Source: Acinetobacter johnsonii CIP 64.6
Lineage (GTDB): Bacteria > Pseudomonadota > Gammaproteobacteria > Pseudomonadales > Moraxellaceae
Assembly: GCF_000368045.1 (NCBI RefSeq)
Contig: NZ_KB849236.1
Span: forward strand, 789,731-853,730
Length of the DNA stretch: 64,000 bases
Direction of reading: 5' to 3'
In this document: positions 9,885 through 16,628 of the stretch, in pieces
Position numbering within the stretch: position 1 is the first letter of the stretch
Layout of the letters: the number at the start of each line of letters is the position of its first letter
Translations under genes and position numbers: made by a program
The notes under the pieces: generated by a model
What the model saw: the letters and a program-made list of their open reading frames with translations, nothing else
What the model was told of the DNA's origin: nothing
Databases searched by the model: none

Positions 9885-10319
9885 ATGAAAAAAATCTTAA
9901 TGCTTGGATTAATGGTTGCTGCTATTTCGGGTTGTAGTACTGCGCAAAAGAATGAAACTGAAAAGCCAACTTTAGGTATGGCTAATCCTGCCAGTACATA
10001 CTGTGTTGAACAGGGTGGTAAATTAGAGATTCGAAAAGAGGCCAATGGTGAAGTAGGCTATTGCCATTTACCGAATGGTCAAGTTGTTGAAGAATGGGCG
10101 CTTTTCCGTGCTAGTCAAAGCAAATGTGTTGCCGAGCAAGCGACAGCTTTGATTGGTCAGTCAAATTTAACTGAAGCGCAGATTAAGCAAAAAACCAGTG
10201 CGAAGATGGTACGCTTAGTACAACCGGGGCAGCCTGTGACTATGGATTATCGTGAAGAACGTGTGACAGTAACAGTTGATCCGAAAACCAATAAAGTAGT
10301 TCAAGCAAGCTGCGGTTAA
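9885..10319 (+). CDS. Lipoprotein with DUF333 and I78-type inhibitor-like domains
   Basis: Signal peptide with a lipobox (AISGC, Cys17), so probably an outer-membrane lipoprotein. Residues about 28-70 (MANPASTYCVEQGGKLEIR and the following CHLPNG) match the DUF333 'putative hemolysin' family. The C-terminal half, about residues 84-144, reads like the peptidase inhibitor I78 family (ALIGQ, VRLVQPGQPVTMDYREERV, ending in a Cys-Gly). The name hemolysin for DUF333 is not well supported by function. Both domains in one short lipoprotein suggest a periplasmic role in envelope protection, which is inference. Flanked by terminators, it is a single-gene unit. Confidence 0.8.
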   Translation: MKKILMLGLMVAAISGCSTAQKNETEKPTLGMANPASTYCVEQGGKLEIRKEANGEVGYCHLPNGQVVEEWALFRASQSKCVAEQATALIGQSNLTEAQIKQKTSAKMVRLVQPGQPVTMDYREERVTVTVDPKTNKVVQASCG

Positions 10320-10330
10320 TTTTTGCTAAG

Positions 10331-10358
10331 AATAAAAGCCCGAATTTGGGCTTTTATT
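10331..10358 (+). terminator. Terminator after DUF333/I78 gene
   Basis: Perfect 11-bp stem AATAAAAGCCC / GGGCTTTTATT with loop gaattt, 11 bases after the stop codon. The symmetrical A and T flanks allow termination in either direction. Confidence 0.85.
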
Positions 10359-10428
10359 CTATTTAAAGTGGGTAATAGTTCTGCATTTGAAAAAGTTTGA
10401 TTATGATAGGGCGAATAGGAGAGTTGTA

Positions 10429-10788
10429 ATGAAAAAATTATTCGCTTTGGTTGCTGTGATTGCACTGGTGGGTTGTGCTGAAAAAAAACCGTTAACCCCA
10501 GAAGAGCAATGGCATGGCTATTGTAAAAGTATTGGTAATGCAGCACGTTCAATTATGTTAGACCGTCAAAATGCCATTGAAAAAGATAAAGCGATTGAGC
10601 ATGCCAATAAAGTTGAAGATGAAATGACAAAAGCATTTGCGTTAGAAATTATTGAAGATGTTTATGCTTTACCTGAGGCTGAAATTAAATCCGATATTGA
10701 AGGTGCGCGTGAAAAAATTCGTGTGAAATATACTGAAAAATGTATTGCAACACCGCATACTGAAATGCCAGATTACAAACCGTTCTAA
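10429..10788 (+). CDS. Small lipoprotein, unknown function
   Basis: About 119 residues, with a signal peptide and lipobox (ALVGC, Cys16). The mature part is highly charged and probably helical, with two further cysteines (GYCKSIGNAA and EKCIATP) that could form a disulfide. I do not recognise a named family. The start at 10429 is chosen because GGAG at 10418 lies at a normal distance and the signal peptide begins MKKLFALVAV. A longer reading from 10387 would add 14 charged residues before the signal peptide. The stop codon sits in the loop of its own terminator. Confidence 0.7.
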   Translation: MKKLFALVAVIALVGCAEKKPLTPEEQWHGYCKSIGNAARSIMLDRQNAIEKDKAIEHANKVEDEMTKAFALEIIEDVYALPEAEIKSDIEGAREKIRVKYTEKCIATPHTEMPDYKPF

Positions 10789-10806
10789 GGAACGGTTTTT
10801 TATTTT
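10777..10806 (+). terminator. Terminator overlapping the lipoprotein stop codon
   Basis: Stem AAACCGTTC / GAACGGTTT (9 bp) with loop taag. The TAA stop codon at 10786-10788 is in the loop, and the 5' arm codes for the last residues (KPF). A T-run follows the stem. Confidence 0.8.
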
Positions 10807-10909
10807 TTGCATGGAACTTTTTGTGACAAAACTCTAAATCATATATATAGCAAAGCATATAAAAATAAAGAATAATGAACCTAGAATAAAAAAACGAGAG
10901 GAGCAGAAA

Positions 10910-11179
10910 ATGGAAGTTGTTGGCTATTTAAATCACGCAGATTTACTCTTGGAAGATGAAAATGGTGTGGCCGTAATTGGCGGTGGTCATTATGTCCTTA
11001 GCTTGGGTGACCATGTATACTTCAAACACGCACTTGACCATGAACCTACACGAATTTCAGTACAAATTTCTTTTGCAAGCTCTGCACATCAAAATTTACA
11101 TGAGGACGAAATTCAGATGAAATTTGAAGGCTGTCGTGAAAGTTTCAAACAATATATTCAAGCGACAACGGTACACTAA
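10910..11179 (+). CDS. Hypothetical 89-residue protein
   Basis: A soluble, acidic protein with no signal peptide or membrane segment. It begins MEVVGYLNHADLLLEDENGV and I cannot assign it to a family. Its reality is supported by a good ribosome-binding site (GAGAGGAGC just upstream), a terminator 22 bases after the stop codon, and codon use like the neighbouring core genes. It stands alone between two terminators. Confidence 0.65.
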   Translation: MEVVGYLNHADLLLEDENGVAVIGGGHYVLSLGDHVYFKHALDHEPTRISVQISFASSAHQNLHEDEIQMKFEGCRESFKQYIQATTVH

Positions 11180-11200
11180 GGTTGAATATTTATATTGCGT

Positions 11201-11231
11201 AAAAAGAGGCAACATAGGTTGCCTTTTTTAT
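11201..11231 (+). terminator. Terminator before acnB region
   Basis: Stem AGGCAAC / GTTGCCT flanked by A5 and T6, 22 bases after the preceding stop codon. Confidence 0.75.
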
Positions 11232-11365
11232 TTTTAAATGGCAGTTCAAAGTTAATGTGAAACAATTCCAAACGATCTGACTATATTGCTGTTTTTATGT
11301 CCAATCGATATGAACATCATTTAGTTAGAAAATAATGGGCATCACGAAGAAACACTTGTAGCGCA

Positions 11366-11454
11366 TTAACTTTTAACTGGAATTTTAGTAAAATTAAGCA
11401 GTCCATATTATTTACGTAGCTTTATTTAAAGCAGGAATACGTAAATAATTTTTT
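11366..11454 (+). promoter_or_regulatory. acnB promoter and leader hairpin
   Basis: A candidate sigma-70 promoter is TTAACT (11366-11371), a 17-base spacer and TAAAAT (11389-11394), giving a start near 11401. The leader then holds a perfect 12-bp inverted repeat, ATTATTTACGTA at 11407-11418 with its complement at 11438-11449. Nested inside is GCTTT/AAAGC with an ATTT loop, leaving a 3'-side AGGAA bulge. Six T residues end the structure at 11454, five bases before the acnB ribosome-binding site. It could be a leader terminator, a protein-binding RNA stem or a DNA operator; the sequence does not separate these. Confidence 0.6.
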
Positions 11455-11473
11455 AAAAAAGAGGAATAACACC

Positions 11474-14113
11474 GTGCTAGAAGCTTACCGCCAACACGTT
11501 GCAGAACGTGCCGCACTCGGAGTCCCACCGAAGCCACTTGACGATGCTCAAACAGCTGCATTAGTTGAATTATTAAAAAACCCACCAGCTGGCGAAGAAG
11601 CATTTTTAGTTGATTTACTAGAAAACCGTGTTCCAGCGGGTGTTGACCAAGCTGCATATGTTAAAGCTGCATTCTTAGCTGCTTTGGCTAAAGGCGAGGC
11701 GACTTCACCATTAGTTTCTAAAGAACGTGCGGTTTACTTACTAGGCACTATGCTTGGTGGTTATAACGTTGCTCCTTTAGTTGCTCTTCTTGACGATGCT
11801 GCACTTGCTGAATTAGCAGCTGAAGCACTTAAGAAAACGCTTCTTGTATTTGATGCGTTCCATGACGTTGCAGACAAAGCAAAAGCGGGTAACGCGAATG
11901 CACAAGCGGTTATGCAATCTTGGGCTGACGCTGAATGGTTCACGACTCGTAAAGACGTTCCAACTGAAATCAAACTGACTGTTTTCAAAGTAACTGGTGA
12001 AACTAACACTGACGACTTGTCACCTGCACAAGACGCATGGAGCCGTCCAGACATTCCATTGCACGCAAATGCAATGTTGAAAAACGTACGTGACGGTATC
12101 AACCCAGAAGTTCCTGGTGAAGTGGGTCCACTTAACCAAATTAAAGAATTGATCGCGAAAGGCAACCAAGTTGCTTACGTTGGTGACGTTGTTGGTACAG
12201 GTTCATCTCGTAAATCTGCAACTAACTCTGTACTTTGGTTCTTCGGTGATGACATTCCGCACATCCCGAACAAAAAAGACGGTGGTTACTGTCTAGGTTC
12301 TAAAATTGCTCCAATTTTCTTCAACACGATGGAAGATGCTGGTGCATTACCGATCGAGATCGATGTTGCTAACATGAACATGGGCGATGAAATCGTTCTT
12401 AAGATCGATCACGCTGCTGCTAAAGTAACTGCGTTCAAAGACGGCGCGCAAATCGCTGAAGCTGAACTTAAAACTCCAGTTCTTCTAGACGAAGTTCGTG
12501 CTGGCGGTCGTATTAACCTGATCGTAGGTCGTGGTTTGACGACTAAGGCGCGTGAAGCTTTAGGTCTTCCAGTATCTACAATGTTCCGTACTCCGGTTCA
12601 GCCTGCTGCAACTGGCAAAGGTTTCACTCAAGCTCAGAAGATGGTTGGTCGCGCTTGTGGTCTTCCTGAAGGTCAAGGTGTACTTCCAGGTACTTACTGT
12701 GAACCTAAGATGACTACTGTTGGTTCGCAAGATACAACTGGTCCAATGACTCGTGACGAATTGAAAGACTTGGCTTGCCTAGGCTTCTCTGCTGACCTTG
12801 TTATGCAATCTTTCTGTCATACAGCTGCGTATCCAAAACCAGTTGACGTTCAAATGCAACACTCGCTTCCTGATTTCATCATGAACCGTGGTGGTGTGTC
12901 TTTACGCCCAGGTGACGGTATTATTCACTCTTGGTTAAACCGTATGCTTCTTCCGGATACCGTTGGTACTGGTGGTGACTCGCATACTCGTTTCCCAATC
13001 GGTATTTCATTCCCGGCGGGTTCTGGTCTTGTAGCGTTCGCTGCAGCAACTGGTGTTATGCCACTTGATATGCCTGAATCTGTACTTGTGAAGTTCAAAG
13101 GTAAAATGCAGCCTGGTATCACTCTACGTGACCTTGTACATGCAATTCCTTACTACGCAATTAAGGAAGGTGACTTAACTGTAGAGAAGAAAGGTAAGAA
13201 AAACATCTTCTCTGGTCGTATCCTTGAGATCGACTTAACAGAAATGGAAACTGACCTGACTGTTGAGCAAGCATTCGAACTTTCTGATGCTTCTGCTGAA
13301 CGTTCAGCTGCTGGTTGTTCTATTACGCTTTCTGAAGAGAAAGTTGCTGAATACCTTCGTTCAAACATCACCATGTTGAAGTGGATGATTTCTGAAGGTT
13401 ATGGCGATGCGCGTACTATGGCTCGTCGTGTTGAGAACATGGAAAAATGGTTGGCTAACCCAAGCCTGATCAAAGCGGATGCTGATGCTGAATACACCAA
13501 AGTGTATGAAATTGATCTTGCAGACATCAAAGAACCTATTCTTTGCTGCCCGAACGATCCAGATGATGCAAAACTTCTTTCTGATGTTCAAGGCGCGAAA
13601 ATTGACGAAGTATTCGTTGGTTCTTGTATGACGAACATCGGTCACTTCCGTGCGACTGGTAAATTGTTAGAGAAAGTTCCTGGTGGTGCGTTGTCAACTC
13701 GTTTGTGGATTGCTCCACCTACGCGTATGGACGAACATCAGTTGATGGAAGAAGGTTTCTATAACATTTATGGTAAAGCTGGCGCGCGTACTGAAATGCC
13801 AGGTTGTTCATTATGTATGGGTAACCAAGCACGTGTAGCGCCGAACACGACTTGTGTATCGACTTCTACACGTAACTTCCCGAACCGTTTAGGTCAAGGT
13901 GCGAACGTTTACTTAGCGTCTGCTGAACTTGCTTCTGTTGCTGCTGTACTTGGTAAATTACCAACTCCAGAAGAATACCAACAGTATGCAGCTCAAATTG
14001 ATAGCATGTCTGCTGACATCTACCAATACTTAAGCTTCGACAAAATGGGCGACTATACTGACGCTGCTGCGAATGTTGATACGAAGAAAATTGCTGCTGC
14101 TCAGTTGACTTAA
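11474..14113 (+). CDS. acnB: Bifunctional aconitate hydratase 2 / 2-methylisocitrate dehydratase
   Basis: Main TCA-cycle aconitase, converting citrate to isocitrate through a [4Fe-4S] cluster; AcnB enzymes also act on 2-methylisocitrate. The AcnB arrangement is clear: a HEAT-like N-terminal domain (residues 1-160), the swivel domain with GSSRKSATN, then the catalytic core. Cluster cysteines are visible in GSCMTNIGHF (about Cys717) and GCSLCMG (about Cys778 and Cys781). The 879 residues fit the family. The start is GTG at 11474 with AGAGGA at 11459-11464. The codon use is strongly optimised compared with its neighbours, as expected for a highly expressed enzyme. In other bacteria cluster-free AcnB binds mRNA, which makes the leader hairpin notable. 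Confidence 0.97.
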   Translation: MLEAYRQHVAERAALGVPPKPLDDAQTAALVELLKNPPAGEEAFLVDLLENRVPAGVDQAAYVKAAFLAALAKGEATSPLVSKERAVYLLGTMLGGYNVAPLVALLDDAALAELAAEALKKTLLVFDAFHDVADKAKAGNANAQAVMQSWADAEWFTTRKDVPTEIKLTVFKVTGETNTDDLSPAQDAWSRPDIPLHANAMLKNVRDGINPEVPGEVGPLNQIKELIAKGNQVAYVGDVVGTGSSRKSATNSVLWFFGDDIPHIPNKKDGGYCLGSKIAPIFFNTMEDAGALPIEIDVANMNMGDEIVLKIDHAAAKVTAFKDGAQIAEAELKTPVLLDEVRAGGRINLIVGRGLTTKAREALGLPVSTMFRTPVQPAATGKGFTQAQKMVGRACGLPEGQGVLPGTYCEPKMTTVGSQDTTGPMTRDELKDLACLGFSADLVMQSFCHTAAYPKPVDVQMQHSLPDFIMNRGGVSLRPGDGIIHSWLNRMLLPDTVGTGGDSHTRFPIGISFPAGSGLVAFAAATGVMPLDMPESVLVKFKGKMQPGITLRDLVHAIPYYAIKEGDLTVEKKGKKNIFSGRILEIDLTEMETDLTVEQAFELSDASAERSAAGCSITLSEEKVAEYLRSNITMLKWMISEGYGDARTMARRVENMEKWLANPSLIKADADAEYTKVYEIDLADIKEPILCCPNDPDDAKLLSDVQGAKIDEVFVGSCMTNIGHFRATGKLLEKVPGGALSTRLWIAPPTRMDEHQLMEEGFYNIYGKAGARTEMPGCSLCMGNQARVAPNTTCVSTSTRNFPNRLGQGANVYLASAELASVAAVLGKLPTPEEYQQYAAQIDSMSADIYQYLSFDKMGDYTDAAANVDTKKIAAAQLT

Positions 14114-14117
14114 TTTA

Positions 14118-14146
14118 TTGTTAATTAAGTTGAAATAGTTTATAAA
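14118..14146 (+). promoter_or_regulatory. Candidate promoter for the OLD nuclease gene
   Basis: TTGTTA at 14118-14123, a 17-base spacer, and TATAAA at 14141-14146. Transcription would start near 14153, inside the acnB terminator. The transcript would carry only the 3' arm of that hairpin and a leader of about 20 bases. Confidence 0.5.
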
Positions 14147-14171
14147 AGCTCCACTTAGGTGGGGCTTTTTC
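14144..14171 (+). terminator. acnB terminator
   Basis: Stem AAAAGCTCCAC / GTGGGGCTTTT (one U-G pair), loop ttag, then T's. The next gene starts at 14173, immediately after it. The 3' arm contains AGGTGGGG (14157-14164), which is also the only Shine-Dalgarno candidate for that gene. Confidence 0.85.
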
Positions 14172-14172
14172 T

Positions 14173-15858
14173 ATGAAACTAACAAAATTTACGATTAAAA
14201 ATTTCAGAAGTATTACGGATGGAGGAGAAATTAATTTAAAAGATCAGTCCGTCCTAGTTGGTAAAAATAATGAGGGTAAAACTACTGTTTTACTTGCTTT
14301 GAAGTTAGCAATGGATACTTTAAAGTTTCATGGATTATCTTATAAAAGTTTAGGAAGTGTACGTTTTAAACAGAGAAATAATTATGACTGGTATAGGGAC
14401 TTTCCAATTTCTCTTCAAAATAAGCCACGCGCTAAAAATACATTATTTATATTAAATTTTGAGCTAAATGAAGATGAAAGACTAGATTTTTATAAAGTAA
14501 TAAGAAGTAGAATCAATGGTGATTTATGTATACAGATTTCATTTGATCAAAATAATGTAGGTGAAATTCTTGTACCAAAACGTGGAAGTAGTTCTTTATC
14601 TGAAAAATCAGAGAAAATCGCAAAATACATTGCTGAAAAAATTCAATTTACATATATACCAGCGGTAAGAACTGAACAAGAAGCTTTAGATGTAATTAAT
14701 GAAATGGTCGAAGAGGAATTAGCAAAATTAGAAAGTGATGAAGATTTTAAACAAGCATTAGCTGTAATCGAAAATTTACAAAAACCTGTATTAGATAAAG
14801 TTGCAAATACTATTAAAGATTCTTTACATAAATTTTTGCCAAATATTAAATCAGTACAATTAAGAATCTCTGATTCAGCTAGAAGATATAGATTAAGAAA
14901 AGATTATGTTATTGAGGTTGATGATGGTGATCAAACCGATATTAAATATAAAGGTGATGGAGTGAAAAGCCTAGCAGCTATCGGTTTGTTGAAAGATAGA
15001 AATAGAATTCATAATGGGGCATCTATTATTGCTATTGAAGAACCAGAATCACATTTACATCCTTCAGCAATGCACAGTTTGAAAGTGGCTGTTGAAGAGC
15101 TGTCTATAGTAAACCAGTTAGTTATATCAACACATAATCCAGTGTTTGTTGACAGAGATGAGCTATCTAATAATATTTTAGTATCGAATAATAAAGTAAA
15201 ATCAGTTAAGAAAATTCAAGAAATTCGTGATTGCTTGGGTGTTAGAACTTCTGATAATTTGGAGCATGCACGTAAAGTTATTATTGTTGAAGGTGAATGT
15301 GACAGTATTATTATTAAAAAACTTATAACCGAGAGGAGTCAAAAACTATCAAAAATAATGAAAGATGGTGATTTAATAATTAAATTTTTGGGTGGTGTGA
15401 GTAAATTAAATTATGAACTTAAACATTATCAAGATATGCTTTGCTCATGTTTTGTTATTGTGGATAACGATGAGGCCTCAAAATCAATCATACCAAAACT
15501 ACTCGATTCTACTGAGTTAAATAATAATTCTTATAGCTATTTAATGGCGAAGGGAAAAAAAGAAACAGAAATTGAAAATTTATTTAAAATTGAATTTTAT
15601 TCAAATAAAGTAGATGAGGAATTTGGGATTGACCTTAAGAACACCAAATTTAGTAAAGATAATAGTAAGTGGAGTACTGCTTTGAAAAGCGTATTAGAAG
15701 CTCAGGGTAAAGTTGTCACAGATTCCATTTTAACTACACTTAAGAAGCATATAACTGCACAAGTTAGTCAGTATGGTGTATACGAAAATATTTATGATTG
15801 TAATCATGAATATATAGATAATCTTATTCTCCAACTAGAGCGAAAATTTATAAAATGA
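14173..15858 (+). CDS. OLD-family ATP-dependent endonuclease (AAA ATPase + TOPRIM)
   Basis: A 561-residue overcoming-lysogenization-defect family protein. The N-terminal ABC/AAA ATPase shows Walker A GKNNEGKTT (residues 30-38), EEPESHLHP (from residue 289) as Walker B/D-loop, and a switch histidine in STHNP (His321). A C-terminal TOPRIM nuclease domain follows, with EGECD (Glu373) and VDNDE (Asp431, Asp433) as metal ligands. OLD proteins are often phage-defence nucleases, alone or as GajA with a GajB helicase. No helicase, methylase or integrase lies next to it, so it appears stand-alone. The gene is clearly more AT-rich and uses more A/T-ending codons than acnB, consistent with acquisition. 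All visible key residues are intact. Confidence 0.88.
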   Translation: MKLTKFTIKNFRSITDGGEINLKDQSVLVGKNNEGKTTVLLALKLAMDTLKFHGLSYKSLGSVRFKQRNNYDWYRDFPISLQNKPRAKNTLFILNFELNEDERLDFYKVIRSRINGDLCIQISFDQNNVGEILVPKRGSSSLSEKSEKIAKYIAEKIQFTYIPAVRTEQEALDVINEMVEEELAKLESDEDFKQALAVIENLQKPVLDKVANTIKDSLHKFLPNIKSVQLRISDSARRYRLRKDYVIEVDDGDQTDIKYKGDGVKSLAAIGLLKDRNRIHNGASIIAIEEPESHLHPSAMHSLKVAVEELSIVNQLVISTHNPVFVDRDELSNNILVSNNKVKSVKKIQEIRDCLGVRTSDNLEHARKVIIVEGECDSIIIKKLITERSQKLSKIMKDGDLIIKFLGGVSKLNYELKHYQDMLCSCFVIVDNDEASKSIIPKLLDSTELNNNSYSYLMAKGKKETEIENLFKIEFYSNKVDEEFGIDLKNTKFSKDNSKWSTALKSVLEAQGKVVTDSILTTLKKHITAQVSQYGVYENIYDCNHEYIDNLILQLERKFIK

Positions 15859-15997
15859 AGAAATGCTAAGCCCAGTAAATGATTTTTTAGTTTAAATTGC
15901 GATCAATTGGTAAGTAATCATTAACTAGACCTTACAACTAAACTCAATCATCGTTTAATCTTTACATTGAAAAATGATTTAGCAAGTTGATGTAGTA

Positions 15998-16213
15998 ATG
16001 GCAAAACAATCTCGCTTCCTCTGTATTGGTGGTTTCCTCAACGGAACCCAAGTCAAAGACCAAGGTAATAGCTTTATCTGTGTGGAAAATGGTAAACAAG
16101 TGACCTACCGAAAAATGGAAATTTTCCATCAAGACGCGTGGGATCAAGATTACTATGTGTGTGAAACTACGACAGACCAACAAGCCAAAAACTGGGTGTA
16201 TGACATTGAGTAA
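15998..16213 (+). CDS. Hypothetical 71-residue protein
   Basis: A small soluble protein, MAKQSRFLCIGGFLNGTQV onward, ending KNWVYDIE. It is rich in aromatic residues and has two cysteines in the first half and one in the second. No family is recognised. Its codon use matches core genes, unlike the OLD gene upstream, and a strong terminator follows 25 bases after the stop codon. It probably belongs to the ancestral locus next to acnB. Confidence 0.6.
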   Translation: MAKQSRFLCIGGFLNGTQVKDQGNSFICVENGKQVTYRKMEIFHQDAWDQDYYVCETTTDQQAKNWVYDIE

Positions 16214-16237
16214 GTCCTCGACAAGACCATGAGCTAA

Positions 16238-16271
16238 AAATAGACCAAGATACACTTGGTCTATTTTTTTG
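16238..16271 (+). terminator. Terminator before the receptor locus
   Basis: Perfect 12-bp stem AAATAGACCAAG / CTTGGTCTATTT, five-base loop, then a run of T's. Confidence 0.85.
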
Positions 16272-16401
16272 TTGTCATATTTATAATTATAAAAAAATAG
16301 AGCATTATAAATATCGAATGTTTGTTTTTCACTCAGTTTTCTGTGAAAAGGAACGTATATCTACAATACAAATATCTTAAATCTAAATTAAAGATGTATT
16401 T

Positions 16402-16420
16402 GCTAATGATAATCAGTATC
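16402..16420 (+). promoter_or_regulatory. Fur box upstream of TonB-dependent receptor
   Basis: GCTAATGATAATCAGTATC matches 17 of 19 positions of the classical Fur consensus GATAATGATAATCATTATC. It lies about 210 bases before the receptor start, so the receptor is very probably repressed by iron-loaded Fur. The leader between box and gene is long for this type of gene and contains a short open frame (16469-16612). Confidence 0.8.
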
Positions 16421-16468
16421 ACTTGCGTTATTTTTTGTTTATAATTTTTCGAAATGGATTGATATGTA

Positions 16469-16612
16469 ATGACTCAAATCACTGAGATGTTCGAAAAGGA
16501 TTTTACGAATCTTAGTACTTGTGATGCTACAAAGGTGCTTGTTTTACTTAAGCATAGTAGGCATGTGCGCACTTTAAAATTATCAATTCATTGTCTTATT
16601 TTTTCTCATTAG
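16469..16612 (+). CDS. Possible 47-residue leader ORF
   Basis: An ATG-started frame (MTQITEMFEKDFTNLS..., ending LIFSH) lies wholly between the Fur box and the receptor gene and stops 16 bases before the receptor start. There is no convincing ribosome-binding site and no recognised family. It could be a translated leader, a remnant of a gene, or chance. Together with the Fur box it accounts for most of the 415-base gap between coding genes here. Confidence 0.25.
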   Translation: MTQITEMFEKDFTNLSTCDATKVLVLLKHSRHVRTLKLSIHCLIFSH

Positions 16613-16628
16613 CTGTGAATGTCCTGAT

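Noticed and set aside
14113..16000. Prophage or integrative element carrying the OLD gene
   Set aside because: No integrase, tRNA attachment site, direct repeats or other phage genes are visible around it.
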